The translations under genes and the position numbers were made by a program. A stretch of DNA of 13,822 nt from NCBI GenBank assembly GCA_020427625.1, contig JAGQOI010000426.1:1-13822 (forward strand), in the 5' to 3' direction. Origin of the DNA: Phycisphaerales bacterium. Lineage in GTDB: Bacteria; Planctomycetota; Phycisphaerae; Phycisphaerales; SM1A02. This document shows positions 1 through 6,911 of the stretch, in pieces (positions within the stretch are counted from its first letter, which is position 1; every line of letters begins with the position of its first letter). The notes beneath the pieces were generated by a model, which did not search any database, had not been told where the DNA came from, and saw nothing but the letters and a program-made list of their open reading frames with translations.

Positions 1-350
1 AACTGCACGCGGCTGTAATCCATCGGGCCGAACAGGACGTTGCGGAGCATCGTCACGATGACGACGGTGACGCCCATCCCGATCACGACGGCGCGGATGA
101 TCGCGCCGCACTCGAACACGAACCGCTGGTCACGACGCGCGACGTACAGCTTCGACCAGATCATCGCGAGGATCATGATCGGCACGTAGGCGAGGATCGG
201 GATGGCGTGCGTGCGGAAATGGGGCGACGGATCGTTGTGCGCCATGAAGTGGTACCGCGTCCAGTACGCGAGCACCACCGCGGCGACGAGCACCACGACG
301 TCGCAGCACATCCAGACGCTGCGGAAGAACCGATGCTGCTCCCTCAGCAC
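1..350 (-). CDS. Polyprenyl-phosphate sugar phosphotransferase-like membrane protein, N-terminal part (runs off left edge)
   Basis: About 116 residues are visible, from a GTG at 350 to the window edge; the C-terminal catalytic part lies outside. The start LREQHRFFRSVWMCCD followed by a hydrophobic stretch (about residues 18-33) resembles the N-terminus of exopolysaccharide polyprenyl glycosylphosphotransferases (WcaJ/EpsE type). Two more hydrophobic segments follow (about 48-66 and 83-102), with a charged loop YVARRDQRF between them and an MDYSR motif after the last. Proteins of this family attach the first sugar phosphate to undecaprenyl phosphate in the inner membrane. The GTG was chosen because a purine-rich GGAGGAGAAGGGG lies just upstream and family similarity begins there; the frame stays open further upstream through the tandem repeat. 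The bacterial sugar-transferase domain is not visible, so function rests on the N-terminal pattern alone. It lies downstream of dnaJ on the same strand. Confidence 0.6.
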   Translation of the reverse strand, partial: MLREQHRFFRSVWMCCDVVVLVAAVVLAYWTRYHFMAHNDPSPHFRTHAIPILAYVPIMILAMIWSKLYVARRDQRFVFECGAIIRAVVIGMGVTVVIVTMLRNVLFGPMDYSRVQ

Positions 351-457
351 GGGACACCCCTTCTCCTCCGGGACGCGCCCGGCGCCCGGCCCGACGACGA
401 CATGACGATCGACGACATGACGATCGACGAGATGACGATCGACGAGATGACGATCAT
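344..457 (-). CDS. Possible 37-residue coupled small ORF made largely of the tandem repeat
   Basis: An ATG at 457-455 overlaps the dnaJ stop codon as ATGA, and the frame ends with a TGA at 346-344 that overlaps the GTG start of the next gene. The product begins MIVISSIVISSIVMSS, that is, repeated hydrophobic I-V-I/M-S-S units from the 15-bp repeat, and ends in an Arg-rich tail (SRRRRGVPC). The start and stop geometry fits translational coupling between dnaJ and the sugar transferase gene. Against it: the sequence is simple repeat, there is no homologue I recognise, and short open frames are common in GC-rich DNA. Treat as a possibility only. Confidence 0.15.
   Translation of the reverse strand: MIVISSIVISSIVMSSIVMSSSGRAPGASRRRRGVPC
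402..455. repeat. 15-bp tandem repeat, about 3.6 copies
   Basis: The unit ATGACGATCGACGAS occurs at 402-416, 417-431 and 432-446, with a partial copy at 447-455. The only variation between full units is the last base (C in the first, G in the next two). It fills most of the 103-bp gap between the dnaJ stop and the start of the sugar transferase gene and contains several GATC sites inside CGATCG. Because the unit is a multiple of three, copy-number change would keep any overlapping frame. Confidence 0.9.
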
Positions 458-1353
458 GGTGGCCACGAGCCCTCCTCCCGAGGCGACTCGATCTCGGTCG
501 ACAACTCGCCGAGCAGGTCCTTCGCCCGGGCGTTCAGCGTCGCCGGCGCCTCGATCTGCACCACCGCGTAGAAGTCCCCGACCTGACCGCCGCGTCCCGC
601 GAGACCCTTGCCCCGCACGCGCAGCTTGCGCCCGCTCGACGACCCGGGGGGAATCCGCATCTCCACCGAACCCTTGAGCAGCGGCACCGTGACCGTCGTG
701 CCGATCGCCGCCTCGACGATCGAGATCGGCACGTCGATGAGCAGGTCGAGACCCTCGCGCCGGAAATGCGGGTGACCGCCGACGGCGACGGTGACGATGA
801 GGTCGCCGCGCGGACCGCCGGCCGAACCCGATCCGCCGCGCCCCTTGAGGCGAAGCTTGTCGCCGTCGGCGGTTCCGGGGGGGACGCGGAGTTCGACGGT
901 CTCTCCGTCGGCGAGGCGGACCGTTTCGGTGCCGCCGACGGCCGCGGTCATGAACGTGATCTGGAGGGTGCGCTGCTCGTCACGTCCGCGCTGGGCCCGT
1001 GGCGACGTCGCGCCGCGCGGACCGGCGTCGAACGGCGAGCCGCCGCCGAAGAAGTCGTTGAAGACGCTGGCGAAGTCCCCGACGTCGACGGTGGGTCCGC
1101 CGCCGGACCACGCGGCCCGCTGCGCGCCGACGCCGGCGGTGCGTCCGAACTGGTCGTACTGCTTGCGCTTGTCGGCGTCCGAAAGCACTTCGTAGGCTTC
1201 GGTGACCTCGGCGAACTTCGTCGCGGCATCATCGGACTTGTTCACGTCCGGGTGATACCGTCGCGCCAGCGATCGATACGCGCGTCGGATCTCGTCGGCG
1301 GTCGCGGACCGCTCGACGCCCAGCACCTTGTAGTAGTCGGTCGACCCTGCCAT
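454..1353 (-). CDS. DnaJ/CbpA-type co-chaperone without zinc finger
   Basis: A 299-residue protein with an N-terminal J-domain (about 6-70) carrying the HPD motif at 34-36, which stimulates DnaK ATPase activity. A Gly/Phe-rich linker (about 83-112, with NDFFGGGSPF) follows, then two C-terminal beta domains (about 125-205 and 206-280) that bind unfolded substrate, including VPPGTADGDKLRLKGRG and IPPGSSSGRKLRVRGKG. The CxxCxGxG zinc-finger repeats of classical DnaJ are absent and there is no cysteine at all, so this is the type II (CbpA-like) form. It acts in the cytosol with DnaK/GrpE. ATG 1353 is chosen because MAGSTDYYKVLGV matches family N-termini; in-frame ATGs at 1410 and 1416 would add a non-homologous Arg-rich leader. 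No clear Shine-Dalgarno sequence precedes it. It is divergent from tatC. Confidence 0.93.
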   Translation of the reverse strand: MAGSTDYYKVLGVERSATADEIRRAYRSLARRYHPDVNKSDDAATKFAEVTEAYEVLSDADKRKQYDQFGRTAGVGAQRAAWSGGGPTVDVGDFASVFNDFFGGGSPFDAGPRGATSPRAQRGRDEQRTLQITFMTAAVGGTETVRLADGETVELRVPPGTADGDKLRLKGRGGSGSAGGPRGDLIVTVAVGGHPHFRREGLDLLIDVPISIVEAAIGTTVTVPLLKGSVEMRIPPGSSSGRKLRVRGKGLAGRGGQVGDFYAVVQIEAPATLNARAKDLLGELSTEIESPREEGSWPP

Positions 1354-1578
1354 GGGTGTCCGCACATTCCCCAAAGGGCCGGCGACGGGCCGCCGTACCC
1401 GCTCTTTCATCGACATCGTACCCGGTTGTCCGCCACACGCGGCACCGCCGGACCCGGCGCGTCGGCGCGAGCAGGTCCGGACCGGGCGCCGGCCGGCGAC
1501 ACCGTACCGCCGGGGCGCGAAAGCCCGTATCCTATCGCGTCCCCGCCGACCCTGACAGCGGGTGCGAGCAAACGAGTC
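1354..1578. other. Divergent intergenic region between dnaJ and tatC
   Basis: This 225-bp gap separates two genes transcribed away from each other, so it should hold a promoter for each. On the plus strand a TATCCT at 1528-1533, about 45 bases before the tatC start, is a plausible -10 element, but I see no good matching -35. For dnaJ no clear element is visible, and no inverted repeat of the HrcA/CIRCE type was recognised. Confidence 0.4.
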
Positions 1579-2760
1579 ATGCCACCACGAGCGGCCCAGC
1601 ACCCCGACGAGTACACGATGTCCTTCGGTGAGCATCTGGACGACCTGCGCAAGCGGGTCTTCCTCGCCATCCTCGCGCCCGTGCCCCTGTCGATCGTGAT
1701 GTTCTTCGTGAGCGAGACCCTCATCGAGTGGCTTCTGAGGCCGCTCTACGCCGTCCTCGCCGCGAACGCCCTCCCGCAGCAGGTCCAGGCCCTCTCGCCG
1801 CCCGAAGTGCTCATGACCCAGTTCAAGCTGAGCATCATCGCCGGCATCATCCTCTCCGCCCCCTGGATCCTCTTCCAGATCTGGCTCTTCGTCAGCCCCG
1901 GACTCTATATCCACGAGCGCCGATTCGTCTATTTCCTGCTTCCGGGCAGCGCGTTGATGACGGTTCTGGGCGTCCTGCTCATGTACTTCGCGATGCTGCC
2001 GCTCATGCTGCACGTGCTCGTGCTGTTCGGCAGTTCGATGCAGATGGACACGACGGTGCCGACGTCGTCGGGGACGTCGATCGTCGCGCCCGACACGACG
2101 CATCCGGTGGCGGACGTGCGCTGGACGGATCCCGAGTCGCCGCGCCCGGGCCAGTGGTGGGTGAAGATGCCGGAGCGTTCGCTGCGGATCGCGGTGGCGC
2201 CGATCGCGCCTGCGCCGGCGGCCGCGGGCGTGCCCGCGCCGTCCGAGAACGTCTCGGGCGCGGGCGAGTTGATCATCCTGAACGTGCATCTCGAGAGCGG
2301 CTCGGCGATCAGCCAGCTCTTCCGCCTGTCGGACTACATCGGGTTCGTGCTGATGCTCATGCTGGGCATCGTCATCGCCTTCCAGTTGCCGCTGGTGATC
2401 CTGCTCGCCGGCTGGCTCGGCCTGGCCGAACCGGGCTGGTTGAAGAGTCAGCGCAAGTACGCGCTGATCGTGTGCGCGGTCGTTTCGGCGGTGATCACGC
2501 CGGCGGACGCGACCTCCATGATGATGATGCTCGTGCCGCTCTACGCGCTCTACGAACTGGGCATCCTGCTGCTCATCCTCGCGCCGGCGTCAAGCGTCGC
2601 GTCCGGTCGCTTCGGGCGCCGGAACGCGGCTTCTCGGACCGGTCGATCCGCGCAGACGTCAGGACCGGACGCACGACCGGCGCCGCCCGGCACCGTGCGA
2701 CAAGGTCCGCCCGAGCCGACCGATACGAAGGATGACGGAGGCGGGACGGGCGACGCATGA
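1579..2760 (+). CDS. tatC: Sec-independent (twin-arginine) translocase subunit TatC with enlarged periplasmic loop
   Basis: TatC is the polytopic core of the Tat translocase and binds the twin-arginine signal of folded exported proteins. The 393-residue product shows EHLDDLRKR (18-26) before TM1 (about 27-48), TM2 (about 85-105), the cytoplasmic signal-binding loop SPGLYIHERRF (106-116, with the conserved Glu 113), TM3 (about 119-150), TM4 (about 253-282), TM5 (about 294-308) ending in the conserved TPAD (307-310), and TM6 (about 316-335). TatC is usually near 250 residues; here the TM3-TM4 periplasmic loop is about 100 residues (151-252) and a hydrophilic tail of about 58 residues follows TM6. 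The loop is Pro/Ser/Thr-rich with a WTDPESPRPGQWW patch. An alternative start is Met14 (1618). It heads a run with tadA and a HAD gene. Confidence 0.95.
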   Translation: MPPRAAQHPDEYTMSFGEHLDDLRKRVFLAILAPVPLSIVMFFVSETLIEWLLRPLYAVLAANALPQQVQALSPPEVLMTQFKLSIIAGIILSAPWILFQIWLFVSPGLYIHERRFVYFLLPGSALMTVLGVLLMYFAMLPLMLHVLVLFGSSMQMDTTVPTSSGTSIVAPDTTHPVADVRWTDPESPRPGQWWVKMPERSLRIAVAPIAPAPAAAGVPAPSENVSGAGELIILNVHLESGSAISQLFRLSDYIGFVLMLMLGIVIAFQLPLVILLAGWLGLAEPGWLKSQRKYALIVCAVVSAVITPADATSMMMMLVPLYALYELGILLLILAPASSVASGRFGRRNAASRTGRSAQTSGPDARPAPPGTVRQGPPEPTDTKDDGGGTGDA

Positions 2761-2846
2761 TGCGGCGCCGCTCCGCGCCCGCGCGCTCGAACCGCTCGAC
2801 GCGCGGGAGGACCGTCGGCTCGGGGACTCGACGACGAATCAGGTCG

Positions 2847-3383
2847 ATGGCTGAACTGAAACTCGCGCGGCAACTCGATCCCGATCTCGACGAGATCGAC
2901 CTCGCCATGATGAGGCGGGCCATGGAACTCGCGCGCGTCGCGGCATCCATGGCCGAGGTGCCCGTCGGCGCCGTCGTCTATCGCGGGACCGAGATCATCG
3001 CCGAGGCCGCCAACACCCGCGAGTCCTCCCGCGACCCGGTCGGACACGCCGAACTGCTCGCCGTCTCCGCCGCCGGCCGACGCCTGTCCGAATGGCGCCT
3101 CTCCGACTGCTCCATCGCCGTCACCCTCGAACCCTGCCCGATGTGCGCCGGCGCGCTCGTGAACGCCCGCATGGGACGACTCATCTACGGCGCCGCCGAT
3201 CCCAAGGGCGGCGCCGTCCGATCCCTCTACGCCCTCGCCGACGATGGGCGACTCAACCACCAGGTCAAGGTCATCAGCGGACTCTTCGCCGAGCCCTGCG
3301 GACGAATGCTCACCGAGTTCTTCCGCGCCCGACGCGCCGCCCGACGCGCGGCCCGGAGCGAACGCATCCGCGGCTGCGCCTGA
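2847..3383 (+). CDS. tadA: tRNA-specific adenosine deaminase TadA
   Basis: TadA deaminates A34 of tRNA-Arg(ACG) to inosine, which lets one tRNA read three CGN codons. From ATG 2847 the product has 178 residues. The deaminase zinc site is complete: H67 and the proton-shuttling E69 in GHAELLAV, and C97/C100 in EPCPMCAGAL. MAEVPVGAVV (35-44) and the ARMGRLIYGAADPKGG stretch are typical of TadA rather than cytidine or guanine deaminases. The C-terminus is Arg-rich (RARRAARRAARSERIR), suited to tRNA binding. An earlier in-frame ATG at 2757 overlaps the tatC stop as ATGA and would add 30 mostly Arg/Ser/Thr residues; that would allow coupling to tatC but has no family similarity. ATG 2847 has AGG 4 bases upstream. 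The choice of start is uncertain; the identity is not. Confidence 0.92.
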   Translation: MAELKLARQLDPDLDEIDLAMMRRAMELARVAASMAEVPVGAVVYRGTEIIAEAANTRESSRDPVGHAELLAVSAAGRRLSEWRLSDCSIAVTLEPCPMCAGALVNARMGRLIYGAADPKGGAVRSLYALADDGRLNHQVKVISGLFAEPCGRMLTEFFRARRAARRAARSERIRGCA

Positions 3384-3402
3384 CCCGCCCGCCCGGACCG
3401 TC

Positions 3403-3408
3403 TACCAT
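3403..3408 (+). promoter_or_regulatory. Possible -10 element (TACCAT) of the HAD gene
   Basis: TACCAT lies six bases before the ATG at 3415 in the short gap after tadA. If it is used, transcription would begin at or near the start codon, giving a leaderless message. No convincing -35 is seen and the gene may simply be read through from tadA. Confidence 0.2.
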
Positions 3409-3414
3409 CACGCC

Positions 3415-4053
3415 ATGGGCATCCCCCCCGTTCGCGTCGTCTGCTTCGACCTCGGCGGCGTCGTCATCCGCATCTGCCGCTCGTGGTCCGAAGGCTGCAC
3501 CCGCGCCGGACTCGACGTGCGCGCCCCGGACACGCGCGACGCCTCGAAGGCGGCCCGGGGACGCGCGGTGTTCGACTACCAGACCGGCCGCATCGACGAC
3601 GACGAGTTCGCCCGGCGCGTGAGTGCCGCCCTCGACGGCCTCTACTCGCCGGACGAGGTCATGGCCGTGCATCACGCATGGATGATCGACGGCTATCGCG
3701 ACGTCGACGCGATCATCCATCGCCTCAACGCGGCGGACCTGCACACCGCCTGCCTGTCGAACACGAATGCCGCGCACTGGACACGCCTCGGCGACTATCC
3801 CGCCTTCGCGGCGCTGCGTCAGCGTCTGGCGTCGCACGAGCTGGGTCTGCACAAGCCGGACCGCGCCATCTACGACGCGGCGACGAGCGCCTTCGGCGTC
3901 GATCCCGCGGAGATCCTGTTCTTCGACGATCTGCCGGAGAACGTCGACGGCGCCGCCTCGTCGGGGTGGCGTGCGGTGACGATCGATCCGCTCGTCGAGA
4001 CCGCGCCGCAGATCGTGCGCGGGCTCGAGGCGCACGGCATCGTGCTCACCTGA
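3415..4053 (+). CDS. HAD-superfamily phosphatase (subfamily IA, YihX-like)
   Basis: A 212-residue haloacid-dehalogenase-type hydrolase with all four motifs: motif I CFDLGGVV with nucleophile D12, motif II CLSNTN (S115), motif III Lys in GLHKPD (K147), and motif IV FFDDLPENV (D171, D172). The region between motifs I and II is a helical cap (about 20-100), which places it in subfamily IA. Motif I reads DxG rather than DxD, as in the YihX (alpha-glucose-1-phosphate phosphatase) branch, so this is a family trait and not a broken site. The substrate cannot be told from sequence; a small sugar phosphate or nucleotide is likely. It follows tadA by 31 bp and converges on truD with only 10 bp between the stops and no visible hairpin between them. 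Confidence 0.85.
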   Translation: MGIPPVRVVCFDLGGVVIRICRSWSEGCTRAGLDVRAPDTRDASKAARGRAVFDYQTGRIDDDEFARRVSAALDGLYSPDEVMAVHHAWMIDGYRDVDAIIHRLNAADLHTACLSNTNAAHWTRLGDYPAFAALRQRLASHELGLHKPDRAIYDAATSAFGVDPAEILFFDDLPENVDGAASSGWRAVTIDPLVETAPQIVRGLEAHGIVLT

Positions 4054-4063
4054 GCGTCGGCGG

Positions 4064-5332
4064 TCAGTCGCCTTCCTCGTCGTCGCCGGCGCCGCCCTTC
4101 ATGAGTTCGCGGAGGACGACGGTCGCGTAGGCGCCGCGCGGGAGGTCGAACGCGACCCGCACGAACGCGCCGTGCTCGTCGACGCCGCCCTCGATCTCGG
4201 TGTTCCGCAGCGGGACGCGCATGGCCCGTCTCGCGCCGTCGGGACAGCGTCGGCTCGCGACGAGTTCGTCGTATGTGAGACCGCTCGCGACGAGGGCGTC
4301 GGCCTCGGTCCGACCGACCGCGGCACGGGTCTCGGTCATGGATCGTCCCCACAACGGGCCGGACGGCGAGATCTCCAGGGCGATGAGCCGCGCCGCCGTC
4401 GTCGGATCGTCGAGTTCGGCCGGTCCGACGGCGAACACGCTGCGGCTGTCGTGCTTCCAGGCGAGGTCGCCGTCGAGCAGGCGATCGTACGTCGCTGCCC
4501 GCAGTCGCGCGTCGAGGACGTGATTGAACACGGCGGACTGGAACGCGTTGATCCAGAAGCCGAGGGTCGTGGGACTCACGGCCCGTGCCGCGCGATCGGG
4601 CGGGTCGCCGCGCACGATCGCGTTGAGCGCCCGGAGTTCGGACCGATCGGCGGCGGTCCACTGGGCGACGGCCTCCTCGTATCGTCCGGCGTCGTAGAGT
4701 TCGCGCCGTTCGCGCTGATACTCGGGGAAGGCGGAGCCGCGGGCGCCGAGCAGTTCGTCGAGCAGTCCCTGCGCGTCGCCGCGGATGAGCAGGGCGCCGA
4801 GTCGGTGGTTGTTGTGTCGATAGCCGAAGCGCTGGAAGCCGAAGTAGTTCGGCACGCCGAGTCGTTCGAGCGTCGCGAGCTGTTTCCGCACGCCGGCGAC
4901 GGCGAAGGGATCGACGTCCCGGATGCGGATCGAGAATCGGTTGCCGACGAGGTGTCCGCGCCGGATCTTGTTGCGATGGCGCGCGGACCAGAGCACGCGA
5001 ATGCGATCGTGCGACGGTTCGAGGTCCGGGGGATCGTGGGTGAGGTGGATCGAGACGGCCTGCCGCGTGACGGCGATCTTGTCCTTCATGCCGGCGAAGC
5101 CGATGCGCCCCTCGCCGACGCGGAAGTGCCGGCAGAGGACGGCCATGAGTTCGCCGTGCGAGACGCCGTGCTTCTCGATGCCGAGATAGAGGTGCTCGCC
5201 CTCGCCGCAGGGGTCGTAGAGCGGGAGTTCGTCGACGAGGAAGTCCTCGGGCCGCACCTTGATCTGCCCGCCGATCCCGGGCTCGGACGTGAGATAGCTC
5301 TGGGGCAGCGGATTGTCGACTTGAATGGTCAC
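4064..5332 (-). CDS. truD: tRNA pseudouridine(13) synthase TruD
   Basis: TruD isomerises U13 of certain tRNAs to pseudouridine. From a GTG at 5332 the product has 422 residues (E. coli TruD is about 350). Family marks are KVRPEDFLVDELP (25-37), the catalytic motif FAGMKDKIAVTRQ with D84, HRNKIRRGHLVGNRF (119-133) and GVPNYFGFQRFG (159-170). Near the C-terminus, FWINAFQSAVFN and the segment ending GAYATVVLREL are also typical; the last residues are acidic (GAGDDEEGD). The frame stays open up to an ATG at 5428, but that 32-residue extension (MTTTMTTTMMTM...) is an out-of-frame reading of the neighbour's poly-Asp codons. GTG 5332 follows a GGGGGG run and begins VTIQVDNPLPQ, 28 bp after the upstream gene's stop, so it is preferred. 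It is last in a minus-strand run. Confidence 0.92.
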   Translation of the reverse strand: MTIQVDNPLPQSYLTSEPGIGGQIKVRPEDFLVDELPLYDPCGEGEHLYLGIEKHGVSHGELMAVLCRHFRVGEGRIGFAGMKDKIAVTRQAVSIHLTHDPPDLEPSHDRIRVLWSARHRNKIRRGHLVGNRFSIRIRDVDPFAVAGVRKQLATLERLGVPNYFGFQRFGYRHNNHRLGALLIRGDAQGLLDELLGARGSAFPEYQRERRELYDAGRYEEAVAQWTAADRSELRALNAIVRGDPPDRAARAVSPTTLGFWINAFQSAVFNHVLDARLRAATYDRLLDGDLAWKHDSRSVFAVGPAELDDPTTAARLIALEISPSGPLWGRSMTETRAAVGRTEADALVASGLTYDELVASRRCPDGARRAMRVPLRNTEIEGGVDEHGAFVRVAFDLPRGAYATVVLRELMKGGAGDDEEGD

Positions 5333-5360
5333 GCGCGTGAATCCCCCCGGCGGGGCCCGG

Positions 5361-5900
<540 letters not shown>

Positions 5901-5958
5901 GGGGCCCTTCTCCACGAGGAGACTCGATCGGGCGTCGACCCGGCGTCGACCCCGTGGA

Positions 5959-6849
5959 TCATCCTATTCCGTTCAAACGCTCCAATGCCAGCAGCAGCGC
6001 CTGGGTTCCCTTGCGACCGTGACCCTGGGCGCGAACCGCCTCGTAGAACTGGCGCGCCAACGCCAGGCCGGGCAGCGCCAGACCCAGACGCGCCGCCTCG
6101 TCCAGGGCGATCCCGAGATCCTTCAGGAAGTGCTCGACGGAGAACCCCGGCTCGAAGTCCCGGCCGATCATCCGCGGACCCAGATGGTTGATCGACCAGC
6201 TCCCGGCCGCGCCGGCGCCGACCGAGGCGATCACCGTCGACGGGTCCAGCCCGGCCGCCGCGGCATAGAGCAGGCCCTCGCACACGCCCATCATGCCCGA
6301 CGCGATGAGGATCTGGTTCACCATCTTCGTGTGCTGGCCGGCGCCCGGCCCGCCCTGCCGGACGACGTTCCCGCCGAGACGGGCGAGCAGCGGACGCACG
6401 GCGTCGACGTCCGCCTCGTCGCCGCCCACCATGATCGACAGCGTCGCGTTCCGCGCGCCGACGTCGCCGCCGCTCACCGGCGCGTCGATCGCGCCGACCC
6501 CCTTCGCCCGCGCGGCCGCCTGGATCTCCGCGGCGAGGCTCGGGCGGCTCGTCGTCATGTCGACGAGGAACCGCGGCAACCGATCCGCGGCGAGCGTGCC
6601 CGACGGACCGAGGTGCGTCGCCCGAACGTCGTCGGGATACCCGACGATCGACACGACGACGTCCGCGCCGTCCGCCGCCGACGCCGGCGTGTCGGCCCAG
6701 GTCGCGCCCGCCTCCAGCAGCGGCGCGGCTCGGGCGGGCGTCCGCGTGTGGACGACCAGCGTGTGACCGGCATCGAGGACGTGACGGGCCATCGACGCAC
6801 CCATCACGCCCGTGCCGATCCATCCGACCCGACGAAGTTCCGTGCTCAT
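5959..6849 (-). CDS. NAD(P)-dependent beta-hydroxyacid dehydrogenase (3-hydroxyisobutyrate dehydrogenase family)
   Basis: A 296-residue member of the 3-hydroxyisobutyrate / tartronate semialdehyde reductase / GLYR family. The Rossmann motif VGWIGTGVMGASMARH is at 8-23, with H34 T R following the second strand (VVHTRTP), which fits NADP more than NAD. The substrate loop DAPVSGGDVGA is at 122-132, the catalytic Lys is K175 in GAGQHTKMVNQ, and FLKDLGIALD at 241-250 is the usual C-terminal helix segment. Length is normal for the family. The reaction is reversible oxidation of a beta-hydroxyacid to its semialdehyde; the exact substrate cannot be assigned. It is first in a minus-strand run with the BFN gene and truD and diverges from the C25 peptidase gene across 62 bp. 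Confidence 0.9.
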   Translation of the reverse strand: MSTELRRVGWIGTGVMGASMARHVLDAGHTLVVHTRTPARAAPLLEAGATWADTPASAADGADVVVSIVGYPDDVRATHLGPSGTLAADRLPRFLVDMTTSRPSLAAEIQAAARAKGVGAIDAPVSGGDVGARNATLSIMVGGDEADVDAVRPLLARLGGNVVRQGGPGAGQHTKMVNQILIASGMMGVCEGLLYAAAAGLDPSTVIASVGAGAAGSWSINHLGPRMIGRDFEPGFSVEHFLKDLGIALDEAARLGLALPGLALARQFYEAVRAQGHGRKGTQALLLALERLNGIG

Positions 6850-6856
6850 GACGACG

Positions 6857-6862
6857 TATGTA
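6857..6862 (-). promoter_or_regulatory. Possible -10 element (TACATA) for the dehydrogenase gene
   Basis: On the minus strand TACATA, preceded by TGG (extended -10 style), lies seven bases before the ATG. The spacing would place the transcript start at the initiation codon (leaderless). No convincing -35 is visible. Confidence 0.25.
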
Positions 6863-6899
6863 CCAGATGCGCGGACGACCGGCGCGCCGGATGCACCCC

Positions 6900-6905
6900 T
6901 ATACT
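6900..6905 (+). promoter_or_regulatory. Probable -10 element (TATACT) for the C25 peptidase gene
   Basis: TATACT, one base off the TATAAT consensus and conspicuous in this GC-rich DNA, ends six bases before the ATG at 6912. Transcription would start at about the A of the ATG, giving a leaderless message; there is no ribosome binding site. The -35 region (GACCGG at 17-bp spacing) is poor. Confidence 0.4.
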
Positions 6906-6911
6906 TCGGGC

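Noticed and set aside
454..2289. The dnaJ frame stays open far upstream, giving a possible 611-residue protein.
   Set aside because: The upstream part is antisense to tatC, is of Arg/His/Asp-rich shadow composition, and matches nothing; the J-domain start at 1353 is standard.
3448..3459. HAD motif I is DxG rather than DxD, suggesting a dead enzyme.
   Set aside because: The YihX-like branch normally has DLGNV/DLGGV, and the other motifs are complete.
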